A stretch of DNA of 45,647 nt. Origin: Heliophilum fasciatum. GTDB lineage: Bacteria; Bacillota; Desulfitobacteriia; Heliobacteriales; Heliobacteriaceae. The notes below the pieces were generated by a model, which was given only the letters and a program-made list of their open reading frames with translations, ran no database searches and was not told where the DNA came from. Within the stretch, counting starts at the first letter, position 1; the number at the start of each line of letters is the position of its first letter. The stretch lies in assembly GCF_004341395.1 (NCBI RefSeq), contig NZ_SLXT01000023.1, forward strand, positions 1 to 45,647, read 5' to 3'. A program made the position numbers and the translations under genes. Shown here in pieces: positions 32,153 to 40,632 of the stretch.

Positions 32153-33421
32153 TTAGCCCCCTGGAATGCGTTCAATCTTGGCCCCCAGTGAAGAAAATTT
32201 TTCAACCAGCCGTTCATAACCACGATCCACATGAAAAATCTTTTCTACCGTCGTGCCGTTTTCAGCAGACAAACCAGCCAAAATCAAGGCCGCTCCTGCC
32301 CGTAAATCGGTCGCCTCCACCACAGCACCACTGAGCCGGGGCACACCTTTGACAATCGCTACCCGTCCTTCCAAACGGATATCGGCTCCCATCCGCCGCA
32401 ATTCATCAACGTGCTTGAAGCGATTCTCAAAGATCGATTCGGTAATAATACTGGTGCCTTCGCTGATCGTCATCAGAGCCATCAATTGCGGTTGCATATC
32501 CGTCGGAAAGCCAGGATAAGGCATTGTTTTCAAGTTCACCGCTTGATGGGCTTGCTGGGCAAAGACACGAATCGAGTCCCCCTCATCAATAATCCCTACA
32601 CCGACCTCACGCAATTTGGCCATGATCGGTTCCAAATGCTCAGGGATCACATTGGTCAGCCGAATATCACCACCGGTCATGGCGGCACCGATCATAAATG
32701 TTCCGGCTTCAATTCGATCAGGAATAATCGTATGCTGGCAATCATGCAGTTCGTCAACACCTTCGATGCGAATGACATCCAGCCCGGCCCCCCGTACCTT
32801 GGCCCCCATGCTGTTCAGAAAGTTTTGTAGATCCACAATCTCCGGTTCTTTGGCCGCATTGCGTATCACTGTGGTACCTTTCGCTAAACAAGCAGCCATC
32901 ATCAAATTCTCGGTAGCACCGACACTGGGAAAATCAAGGTGAATTTCTGCCCCTTGCAGTCGTGTGGCTTCCACCTGATAGTACCCAAAGCGTTCTTCAA
33001 AGACAGCACCCATTTTGCCCAGGCCTTTTACATGCAAATCCATGGGCCGGCTGCCGATGGAACATCCACCAGGATGAAAAAGACGGACCCGGCCAAAGCG
33101 CGCCAGCAAGGGGCCCAGGACCAGATTGGACGCCCGCATGCGCCGCATCAAATCGGAAGAAACTTCGGCCGTCGTCGCTTGCCCGGCATCAATCACCAGT
33201 GAATTACCCTGACTTGTCACCGTTGCACCCAGATGCCGTAACACTTCACACATAACCAGAACATCCTGCAATTGCGGGACTTCTTGGAGCTCACAGCGCC
33301 CCTTGGACATCAGCGCCGCCGCCATGATCGGCAATATGGCATTTTTGGCGCCGCTGATTGCCACCGTTCCCCGTAAGGGGGTGCCCCCCTTGATTCGAAT
33401 ACAAGACTCCGCCACCATCAC
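32153..33421 (-). CDS. murA: UDP-N-acetylglucosamine 1-carboxyvinyltransferase
   Basis: The 422-residue enzyme transfers enolpyruvate from PEP to UDP-GlcNAc, the first committed step of peptidoglycan synthesis. The catalytic Cys is at about residue 120 in FHPGGCSIGSRPMDLH, and the N-terminal AISGAKNAILPIMAA is the family block. The fosfomycin-sensitive Cys is present. The start overlaps murB's stop (GTGATG with TGA), so translation is coupled. The length fits the MurA family. The dcw position after murB is common in Firmicutes. Confidence 0.97.
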   Translation of the reverse strand: MMVAESCIRIKGGTPLRGTVAISGAKNAILPIMAAALMSKGRCELQEVPQLQDVLVMCEVLRHLGATVTSQGNSLVIDAGQATTAEVSSDLMRRMRASNLVLGPLLARFGRVRLFHPGGCSIGSRPMDLHVKGLGKMGAVFEERFGYYQVEATRLQGAEIHLDFPSVGATENLMMAACLAKGTTVIRNAAKEPEIVDLQNFLNSMGAKVRGAGLDVIRIEGVDELHDCQHTIIPDRIEAGTFMIGAAMTGGDIRLTNVIPEHLEPIMAKLREVGVGIIDEGDSIRVFAQQAHQAVNLKTMPYPGFPTDMQPQLMALMTISEGTSIITESIFENRFKHVDELRRMGADIRLEGRVAIVKGVPRLSGAVVEATDLRAGAALILAGLSAENGTTVEKIFHVDRGYERLVEKFSSLGAKIERIPGG

Positions 33422-34329
33422 TCGGCCCTCCCGGTATCACCGACGAGTTGAATCTCTGTGCATAACTCGACACCGCTTGCTGCCAGGACTCGTTGTTGGA
33501 TCAAGGCAATCAATGCCAGCACATCCGTTGCCGTAGCGCCACCGGCATTGACGATAAAATTAGCATGACGATTTGACACTTCCGCGCCGCCGATCCGGTA
33601 TCCCTTTAAACCTGCCGCTTCAATCAATCTACCTGCCGAATCGCCCGGAGGGTTCAGAAACACACTTCCCGCATTCGGCCACTCCAACGGTTGGGTTGCC
33701 CGACGCCGGGCCAATGCCTTGGCCATCGCAGCTTCCATATCGGCCACCACACCATCAGTCAGTTGCAGTTGTACTTCCGTAACAATACATCGACGCTTTT
33801 GCAAACGGGAATGGCGATAAGTAAATTGCAGTTCTTCTGCTGCTACCGTTTCTATCGCCCCGTGCTCATTGACCAGTTCCACCGCGAGCACCCGTTCACC
33901 CACTGCCGCCCCATGGGCTCCCGCGTTCATCATTACAGCTCCACCAAGGGAGGCTGGAATGCCTGCGGCAAATTCCAAACCGGCCAGCCCTTGCCAGACC
34001 GTCCAGCGTGCCAATCCCGGCAGACCAACTGCGGCCCCAGCCGTCACCTGATACCCGGAACGTTGCTTGTAGCGAAAGCCATCAGCCAGCCCGATCACAA
34101 CTCCACGAATCCCCTGATCAGCGATCAGTACATTCGATCCGGCCCCAAGCACCGTCCAAGGTACACCACAACGAAGACAGTTCTGCACGATCAGCACCAG
34201 ATCTTGACGATCAAGAGGCAGCACATAAAGATCGGCGGGCCCACCAATCCGCCAGGTTGTATGACCTGCCAGGGGTTCCTGTTCGCGCCATCGACCGCGA
34301 AAGCCCTTCAGCACCTCGGTGACCGGCAT
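33418..34329 (-). CDS. murB: UDP-N-acetylenolpyruvoylglucosamine reductase
   Basis: A reductase of about 303 residues that makes UDP-MurNAc with NADPH and FAD. FAD-binding motifs are LGAGSNVLIADQGIRG (about residues 56-71) and GIPASLGGAVMMNAGAHG (about 122-139). The C-terminal SAGRLIEAAGLKGYRIG and SNRHANFIVNAGGATA place it in the MurB type II family, with the catalytic Ser/Glu expected there. I chose the ATG at 34329 because GGAGGAATAG lies just before it; the longest frame would overlap murC by over 60 nt. The start is 2 nt after the murC stop. Confidence 0.97.
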   Translation of the reverse strand: MPVTEVLKGFRGRWREQEPLAGHTTWRIGGPADLYVLPLDRQDLVLIVQNCLRCGVPWTVLGAGSNVLIADQGIRGVVIGLADGFRYKQRSGYQVTAGAAVGLPGLARWTVWQGLAGLEFAAGIPASLGGAVMMNAGAHGAAVGERVLAVELVNEHGAIETVAAEELQFTYRHSRLQKRRCIVTEVQLQLTDGVVADMEAAMAKALARRRATQPLEWPNAGSVFLNPPGDSAGRLIEAAGLKGYRIGGAEVSNRHANFIVNAGGATATDVLALIALIQQRVLAASGVELCTEIQLVGDTGRAE

Positions 34330-34331
34330 GA

Positions 34332-35726
34332 CTATTCCTCCTTGCCGCCGCGCTCCTTCAGACAGGCCAGCAGATCCGGTCCCACCGTCCATATGTGGCC
34401 GGCTCCCATCGTCATGATCAGATCGCCAGGTTGAGCAATACCCGCCAAGTAAGCGACAATCTCTCCCTTATCAGCGATCACCGGTACCGCTTTTCCAGAA
34501 CGATTCCCGATGCCGTCAGCAATCAATGCTGCCGCTACACCAGGGATCGGCGCTTCACCGGCAGCGTAAATCTCATTAAGTACCACCAGATCAGCATCAT
34601 CAAAGGCCGCACCGAAGGGAATATATTGCGCCTGCGTCCGCGTATAACGATGGGGCTGAAACACACAAATTAATCGTTGTGGAGACAGTTGGCGCGCTGC
34701 GGCCAACGTGGCCTTAACCTCCGTCGGATGATGAGCATAATCATCAACCACCCGAACCCCTTGTTCTTCACCGATCCATTGAAAACGGCGTCCGGCACCG
34801 CGGAAAGAAGCCAGCGCACCGGCGATCAAAGCAAAATCCAGGCCAATCCGATCGGCACAGGCAATGGCGGCTAAGGCATTGCTCACATTATGCAGCCCCG
34901 GCACCGGCAGCATGATCCGGCCAAGGCAACGTTCCCGGTGATACACCTCAAAAGCGGTTCCCGTCGATGTAACCGTAAGATCGCGGCAGTGATACTCGGC
35001 CGTGGGATTTAGCCCATAGGTGATGATCGGTGATGACGATCGCCGGCAGGCCATTTCCCGCAGACGCGGATCATCGTCGCAAAGAACGAGCCAACCGTCT
35101 CTGGCCACATTATCCGTAAACTGTTCAAAAGCTGCCTCAATGGCGGCTACCGTTTGATAATGATCCAAGTGATCATCTTCAATATTAGTGATCACCGCCA
35201 TCCACGGATGAAGTTTCACAAAGGAGCCGTCACTTTCATCGGCTTCGGCAACCAAATAGTCACCTTGCCCCCACTTACCGTTACCATCAATTTCTTGCAG
35301 TTCACCGCCAACGACAATCGCCGGATCCCAGCCGCTTTGCTCAAGAATTACGCTGATCATCGCACTGGTCGTTGTTTTGCCATGGGCACCGGCTACAGCG
35401 ATGCCTTTTTTCATCGCCATCAACCGTGCTAACAAATCAGCCCGGTGCAATATTTCCAGACCTCGCTCACGAGCTGCCACCAGTTCCGGGTTATCGGCCC
35501 GAACCGCCGTAGAGACGACTACCGTAGCTACATCATCAGCCAGATTCGCTGCTTCGTGACCTTGAAACACCTGTGCCCCTAACCGTACAAGCCGACGCGT
35601 TGTTTTCGAATCGGCTAAATCAGAGCCACTGACGGGACAACCTTGTTCCAGTAGTACCTTGGCTAAACCGCTCATACCTGTTCCGCCGATACCCAGAAAA
35701 TGCACTCGATCTTTTTCAATTTTCAA
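34332..35726 (-). CDS. murC: UDP-N-acetylmuramate--L-alanine ligase
   Basis: The 464-residue ligase adds L-Ala to UDP-MurNAc. It has the N-terminal Rossmann motif HFLGIGGTGMSGLAKVL and the ATP-binding GAHGKTTTSAM (about residues 108-118). The central Mur-ligase residues AEADESDGSF and the C-terminal YAHHPTEVKATLAAA are also present. I chose the TTG at 35726: AAAGGAG lies upstream, and the protein then matches the MurC length. An earlier TTG frame lacks a ribosome binding site. It sits between murG and murB, the Bacillus-type order. Confidence 0.96.
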   Translation of the reverse strand: MKIEKDRVHFLGIGGTGMSGLAKVLLEQGCPVSGSDLADSKTTRRLVRLGAQVFQGHEAANLADDVATVVVSTAVRADNPELVAARERGLEILHRADLLARLMAMKKGIAVAGAHGKTTTSAMISVILEQSGWDPAIVVGGELQEIDGNGKWGQGDYLVAEADESDGSFVKLHPWMAVITNIEDDHLDHYQTVAAIEAAFEQFTDNVARDGWLVLCDDDPRLREMACRRSSSPIITYGLNPTAEYHCRDLTVTSTGTAFEVYHRERCLGRIMLPVPGLHNVSNALAAIACADRIGLDFALIAGALASFRGAGRRFQWIGEEQGVRVVDDYAHHPTEVKATLAAARQLSPQRLICVFQPHRYTRTQAQYIPFGAAFDDADLVVLNEIYAAGEAPIPGVAAALIADGIGNRSGKAVPVIADKGEIVAYLAGIAQPGDLIMTMGAGHIWTVGPDLLACLKERGGKEE

Positions 35727-35748
35727 TGCTGAATTCAGCTCCTTTCCC

Positions 35749-35774
35749 AAGTTGCACTGATGGCGCAACTTGTT
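35749..35774 (-). repeat. 8-bp inverted repeat in the murG-murC gap
   Basis: CAAGTTGC and GCAACTTG are perfect inverted arms separated by about 10 nt, and lie 23-48 nt upstream of the murC TTG start. There is no T run, so it is not an ordinary terminator. A leader hairpin or protein site is possible; the 125-nt gap contains nothing else clear. Confidence 0.5.
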
Positions 35775-35851
35775 CGGCTGAGAATGTTACATAGTATGCA
35801 GTTGCCCGCATCCTGCTCCTCAGCTTGTCCCCTCATGAATCCAAGAAAAGA

Positions 35852-36976
35852 TCAGCCCTTTTGCAGCAGCTGATCAATTTCATCAATGATACTCGTTAAC
35901 GCCGTTGGTTTCCCCAGCGTCAATGCCGCCTGCCCCATCGCCGTTAACGTCGCCGGTTCGCGCAAGAGTTCCAGCACCAGCGGCGTCAACGTTTCACCGG
36001 TCAATTCGCGATCGACGATCATCCGAGCCGCCCCGGCGTCGACCAAACTCCGAGCATTGGCTTCTTGATGATTTTCGGCAGCAAAGGGATAGGGAATCAA
36101 AATCGAAGGCAACCCACGTACCGTTAGCTCTGCCAAAAAAGCAGCGCCTGCCCGGCCGATGCATAGGTCGCAAGCAGCCAGCGCTTGTTCCATCCGCTCC
36201 AGGTACGGCAAGATCCGCAGGCGGCTTTCATCCATACCTACCTGCCGGTAGGCTGCTTGAACAGAGGCCAAGTGCGGTTCACCGGTCACATGCACAAGGT
36301 ACGCATCAGGCAAAGAAGCCAGTGCCTGCGCAACTACAGGCATGGCCTCATTCAGCCGCTGAGCGCCACGACTGCCGCCGACCGTCAAGATCACCTGGCC
36401 CTTTTCCGGTAACTGAAAAAAACGACGACCGGCCTGGCGTTCGGCCGTCATGATCTCCGTTCGCACCGGCAGCCCCGTCAGCACCGTCCGCCGCGCCTTC
36501 AGCCGTTTGGCCGCTTCGGCAAAAGTCAGCATGACCAGCGCAACGCGCGAAGCCAGCAGACGGTTGGTGATACCGGGATAGGCATTTTGTTCATGAATCA
36601 CCGCCGGAATGCCAAGCATCGTCGCCGCCATCACCACCGGCAGCGCGACAAAACCGCCGGTACCGATCACCAGATCGGGACGGCGGCGACGTAACAACCA
36701 CAGCGCTTCCGATAACCCCCAGGCCGTTTCGCCGAGCGCACGCACCGCTTGCCAACTGATGCGACGCTCTAAGCCGCGACAATGAATCTTCGTCAAGGGT
36801 AACCCCGCGCGGGGCACAATGGAAGTTTCCAGGCCGTGATACCCACCGACGTATTCAATCCGGCAACCAGGGTAACGCTCCGTCAAACCGCGGGCAATGG
36901 CCAGTGCGGGATAAATATGTCCACCGGTCCCTCCCCCGGTAATGACAAAGGTCTTTACCTTGGGCTGCCTCATCAT
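35852..36976 (-). CDS. murG: MurG, undecaprenyl-PP-MurNAc-pentapeptide-UDP-GlcNAc transferase
   Basis: The 374-residue glycosyltransferase makes lipid II. It has the N-terminal glycine motif VITGGGTGGHIYPALAIA (about residues 11-28), VIHEQNAYPGITNRLLA (about residues 122-138) and the C-terminal donor-site region CIGRAGAAFLAELTVRG (about residues 264-280). ILIPYPFAAENHQEANA follows. The ATG pair at 36976 has GAAGGAGGTC upstream. It lies between spoVE/ftsW and murC. Confidence 0.97.
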   Translation of the reverse strand: MMRQPKVKTFVITGGGTGGHIYPALAIARGLTERYPGCRIEYVGGYHGLETSIVPRAGLPLTKIHCRGLERRISWQAVRALGETAWGLSEALWLLRRRRPDLVIGTGGFVALPVVMAATMLGIPAVIHEQNAYPGITNRLLASRVALVMLTFAEAAKRLKARRTVLTGLPVRTEIMTAERQAGRRFFQLPEKGQVILTVGGSRGAQRLNEAMPVVAQALASLPDAYLVHVTGEPHLASVQAAYRQVGMDESRLRILPYLERMEQALAACDLCIGRAGAAFLAELTVRGLPSILIPYPFAAENHQEANARSLVDAGAARMIVDRELTGETLTPLVLELLREPATLTAMGQAALTLGKPTALTSIIDEIDQLLQKG

Positions 36977-36988
36977 CTTCGACCTCCT

Positions 36989-38089
36989 TCATCGTGGTGA
37001 ATATCGCGATACACTGAGCAGCAAACCAATTCCCGCCAGCGTAAACACCAGCGACGAACCGCCATACGATAAAAAGGGCAACGTAATCCCCGTAACCGGT
37101 AAAAGCCCCGTGACTACACCCATATTGATCACCGCTTGCAGCCCCACTTGCGCCGTTAGCCCCACCGCTAATAAACTGCCAAAGGCATCGGGACAAGTCA
37201 CACCCACACGAATACCCCGCCAGATCAACAGAAAAAACAAAGCGATCACCACGGCCGCTCCGAGCGTCCCGAATTCCTCACCTAAAATCGCAAAAATAAA
37301 ATCGGTATGATGCTCAGGAAGGTAAAAAAACTTTTGCTTGCTTTGGCCAAGTCCCGAACCAAAGAGACCCCCTCCGCCCAACGCATAGAGCGATTGCAAG
37401 AGTTGATACCCTGCACCTTGCGGATCCGCCTCGGGATCAAGAAAACCCGTAATCCGCCGCATGCGATAGGGCTCAATATAAGCAGCCAGCGCGACGAGGC
37501 CAACGCCCGCCCCGAAAAGCCACCCCATGTGCTTGGTCCGTGCACCGGCCACAAAAAGCATCAAGAACATCGTCCCACAAATCGCCAGCGCTGTGCCGAG
37601 ATCCTTTTGCACCACCAACACCAGCCCGATGAACCCCATCAACGCTAAGTACGGCCCTAACCCCTTGAACAAATCGAGCAATTGATGCTGATCACGGGAA
37701 AGTGCTTTGGCCAAAAAGAAGATCACCGCTAACTTGACCAGTTCGGAAGGTTGAAACGACGCCGGGCCAAGATTCAACCAACGCGTCGATCCCAATACCT
37801 TTTTCCCGACACCGGGAATAAACAGGGCCAACAACAAGATCAAACTGACGATCAAAAAACCATTGGCAATCGGCGACAAGCGACGATAGTCAAAACGCAT
37901 CAAGACCACAAGTACGGCAAGTCCCATGACGGCAAACATCATCTGCCGCTTGAAAAAGAAAAAAGGATCCTCATACTCATAGGAGGCACGAACCGAACTG
38001 GCACTCATCACCATGAGCAGTCCGATCATCAAAAGCAGTACGACCGCCAGTAAGATCGTCACATCGGGCGATTTACGCTTGAGACGCAT
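36989..38089 (-). CDS. spoVE: SEDS family glycosyltransferase SpoVE/FtsW
   Basis: A 366-residue polytopic membrane protein of about ten transmembrane segments, of the SEDS family (peptidoglycan glycosyltransferase). Family blocks include LNLGPASFQPSELVKLAVI, VVQKDLGTALAI, AGYQLLQSLYALGGGGLFG, TDFIFAILGEEFG and the C-terminal GVVTGLLPVTGITLPFLSYG. The gene lies between murD and murG, exactly where spoVE sits in Bacillus, and it may serve as both FtsW and SpoVE here. The start ATG at 38089 is followed by the basic MRLKRK tail and the first hydrophobic segment. Confidence 0.93.
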   Translation of the reverse strand: MRLKRKSPDVTILLAVVLLLMIGLLMVMSASSVRASYEYEDPFFFFKRQMMFAVMGLAVLVVLMRFDYRRLSPIANGFLIVSLILLLALFIPGVGKKVLGSTRWLNLGPASFQPSELVKLAVIFFLAKALSRDQHQLLDLFKGLGPYLALMGFIGLVLVVQKDLGTALAICGTMFLMLFVAGARTKHMGWLFGAGVGLVALAAYIEPYRMRRITGFLDPEADPQGAGYQLLQSLYALGGGGLFGSGLGQSKQKFFYLPEHHTDFIFAILGEEFGTLGAAVVIALFFLLIWRGIRVGVTCPDAFGSLLAVGLTAQVGLQAVINMGVVTGLLPVTGITLPFLSYGGSSLVFTLAGIGLLLSVSRYSPR

Positions 38090-38121
38090 CTGTCTACCCC
38101 CTTAAGCCCATACCGGTCAGA

Positions 38122-39495
38122 TCAATGCGCAAGTACCTTTCCTGCAGGTAAACTGCAAACCAATTGCTTGAAAACCTGACCACGTTCTTCATAATTCCGA
38201 AACATATCCATACTGGCGCAAGCAGGGCTCAATAAGACCACATCGCCCAAGGTGGCTTGGGCTTGCGCCGCCTTGACGGCCTCCGGATAGGTAGCGACCC
38301 GCGTAATCCGGTCAAAACCCGTTGCCCGTACCGCCGCTTCGATCAGATCGGCGGCCTGCCCGACCAGCACCAGCCATTTTACACGTTGGGCGACAACCTG
38401 GGCCAGATCAGCAAAATCGCTGCCTTTATTCTTGCCGCCAGCGATCAAGACAACGGGCTGCCGGTATGACTCAATCGCCTTGATCGTTGCATCGGGGTTC
38501 GTCCCTTTGGAATCATTTACATAAAGCACACCGTCAACGGTAGCCACCGGCTCCATCCGGTGTTCCACCGGTTGAAATGCTTGCATGGACCTACCGACAA
38601 CGTCCGCCGCAACACCCAAGGCCATCGAACCAGCACAAGCGGCCAGCGCATTTTCCACATTATGAGCGCCTTTGATCTGCAGTTCATCAATGGAGACCAC
38701 CGGTCGTTCGCCCTGGTCATCACGAAAAACGATCCAGCCCTCCCGTACAAAAGCGCCGACCGCTACCTCTCCCAGACGGCTAAACAAAAGCACTTTGCCA
38801 GGGCAGTCAGAGGCCAGCGACGCCACCAGCGGATCATCAGCATTAAGCACGGTTATGTCCGATGGTTGCTGACGGGCAAAAATCCGTGCTTTCATAGCCC
38901 GGTAATTTTCCATCGTTCCATGGCGATCCAGATGATCGGGCGTAATGTTCAAGATCATCGCCACCCGAGGCTGAAAGCGCTCGACCGTCTCCAGTTGAAA
39001 GGAGGAAACTTCAGCAACAACACTTTTGTATTTCCCCGGCAATTGTACTTCTTCAATCAGTGGTTGCCCAATATTGCCGCCCACCAAAGGCTGCCAGCCG
39101 GCCTCCGCCAAAATCGCTCCGACCAGCGATGTCGTCGTCGTTTTACCGTTCGTTCCCGTAATGGCGATCCACGGCTCATGGCTCAGCGAAAAGGCCAATT
39201 CCAATTCTCCCGTTACCTTAATTCCCAGTTGCGCTGCTTCCTGGGCCAGCGAACCGAGAATAGACACACCGGGACTTAAGACCACTTCGGCAAAACCCGA
39301 CCGGGCCAGTTCCGGGTATCCGCCACCGTAAAGCGTTACCCCTTTCTCCGCCAGATCAAGTGACGTTGCCCACTGTTCCAGCGGCTTTTGATCACACAAG
39401 GTCACGGCTGCGCCTTGTTCAGCCAGGGCACGAGCAGCAGCGATCCCACTTTTCCCCGCACCAACGACCAATACCTTTTGCTCTTTTCGGTTCAC
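38122..39495 (-). CDS. murD: UDP-N-acetylmuramoyl-L-alanine--D-glutamate ligase
   Basis: The 457-residue ligase adds D-Glu to UDP-MurNAc-Ala. The N-terminal Rossmann motif is VLVVGAGKSGIAAARAL and the ATP site is ITGTNGKTTTTSLVGAIL. The central NITPDHLDRHGTMENY and the C-terminal YVNDSKGTNPDATIKAI with LIAGGKNKGSDF identify MurD. It has a GTG start. It lies between mraY and spoVE, as in Bacillus and Clostridia. Confidence 0.97.
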   Translation of the reverse strand: MNRKEQKVLVVGAGKSGIAAARALAEQGAAVTLCDQKPLEQWATSLDLAEKGVTLYGGGYPELARSGFAEVVLSPGVSILGSLAQEAAQLGIKVTGELELAFSLSHEPWIAITGTNGKTTTTSLVGAILAEAGWQPLVGGNIGQPLIEEVQLPGKYKSVVAEVSSFQLETVERFQPRVAMILNITPDHLDRHGTMENYRAMKARIFARQQPSDITVLNADDPLVASLASDCPGKVLLFSRLGEVAVGAFVREGWIVFRDDQGERPVVSIDELQIKGAHNVENALAACAGSMALGVAADVVGRSMQAFQPVEHRMEPVATVDGVLYVNDSKGTNPDATIKAIESYRQPVVLIAGGKNKGSDFADLAQVVAQRVKWLVLVGQAADLIEAAVRATGFDRITRVATYPEAVKAAQAQATLGDVVLLSPACASMDMFRNYEERGQVFKQLVCSLPAGKVLAH

Positions 39496-39533
39496 CCTGC
39501 ACCATTCCCCTCAACAGCGTTTCCTTGCTACAG

Positions 39534-40499
39534 CTAAAAGCGAATTTGAAAAGCCAACATCGTACCAATGGAAGCGGCCACCAGCGATGCCGCCCAAAAA
39601 GAGTAAACCACCGTCTCCTCACGCCAACCGGACAACTCAAAGTGATGGTGCAAGGGACTCATCCGAAAAATTCGCTTGCCCGTCAGTTTAAACGAAAGCA
39701 CCTGCAGAATGACCGACAGAGTTTCCGCTACAAACACAGCACCTAACACCGGCAAAATCAATTCCGTTCGCGTCAACATGGCCAGCGTGGCCACCGCTCC
39801 GCCCAGCGCCAGAGAACCTGTATCTCCCATAAACATACGAGCAGGATGACGATTAAAGAAGAGAAATCCAATACAACCGCCGGCCAGTGCCGCCGCAAAG
39901 ACAGCGGTAGTCATGGTGTTTTCAGCTACAGCGATCACTAAAAAAGCCAGGGCTACCCAAAAGGTCATACCTGCCGCCAGTCCATCTAACCCATCAGCGA
40001 GATTCACGGCATTCGTCGTACCGACAATGACCAACATGGCCAACCCATAGTAAAGCCAACCGGCATCCCACCAAGTATTCATCAAGGGTATGTAGACCAG
40101 CGTTCCCCGATCCAAACCAACGACAATCCCATAGATCAACAACACCGCTACCACCGTCTGGGCAACGATTTTTTGCCACGCCCGCAACCCAAGAGAACGT
40201 TTGAGTACAACTTTAATAAAATCATCAAGGAACCCAATCAATCCAAAGCCCAGTGTTCCTAAAAGCAGCATCGCCATCGTGAGGGAAAATCCCTGTGCCA
40301 AAAGCGCCCCCGCCGGAATGGCCAACAAAAACAGAATTCCTCCCATCGTCGGCGTTCCGGCTTTTTGCAAATGCGCCTGTGGACCATCATCACGAATGTG
40401 TTGGCCAAATTTCAATCGCCGCAATAGCGGAATTAACCAGGGCCCAGTGATCAGTCCCAATGCACCGGCAATAATAAACGCGTAGATAATGGCTTGCAT
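39534..40499 (-). CDS. mraY: Phospho-N-acetylmuramoyl-pentapeptide transferase MraY
   Basis: The 321-residue membrane enzyme transfers phospho-MurNAc-pentapeptide to undecaprenyl phosphate, making lipid I. About ten hydrophobic segments are visible. Signature motifs are the LQKAGTPTMGG region, the catalytic DD pair in GLIGFLDDFIKV, NAVNLADGLDGLAAG, FMGDTGSLALGG and the C-terminal MSPLHHHFELSGW (the HHH motif). The ATG has GGAAGGGAAAGAG upstream. It follows murE across 133 nt with no murF between. Confidence 0.97.
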   Translation of the reverse strand: MQAIIYAFIIAGALGLITGPWLIPLLRRLKFGQHIRDDGPQAHLQKAGTPTMGGILFLLAIPAGALLAQGFSLTMAMLLLGTLGFGLIGFLDDFIKVVLKRSLGLRAWQKIVAQTVVAVLLIYGIVVGLDRGTLVYIPLMNTWWDAGWLYYGLAMLVIVGTTNAVNLADGLDGLAAGMTFWVALAFLVIAVAENTMTTAVFAAALAGGCIGFLFFNRHPARMFMGDTGSLALGGAVATLAMLTRTELILPVLGAVFVAETLSVILQVLSFKLTGKRIFRMSPLHHHFELSGWREETVVYSFWAASLVAASIGTMLAFQIRF

Positions 40500-40632
40500 C
40501 GTTACTCTTTCCCTTCCAACTTTACCCCTACTTCCCGGCCAGCAGACCGATCACCCATCACAGACCTGACTACCATATTTTGGCCAAGTGGTAATAAAAC
40601 GAGTCATTTAACCGCCAGGGATCATCGCCGGA

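Noticed and set aside
40503-40580. A 24-codon frame ending just before mraY as a murF remnant or small gene
   Set aside because: It has no ribosome binding site and no MurF-like motif, and is short enough to arise by chance.
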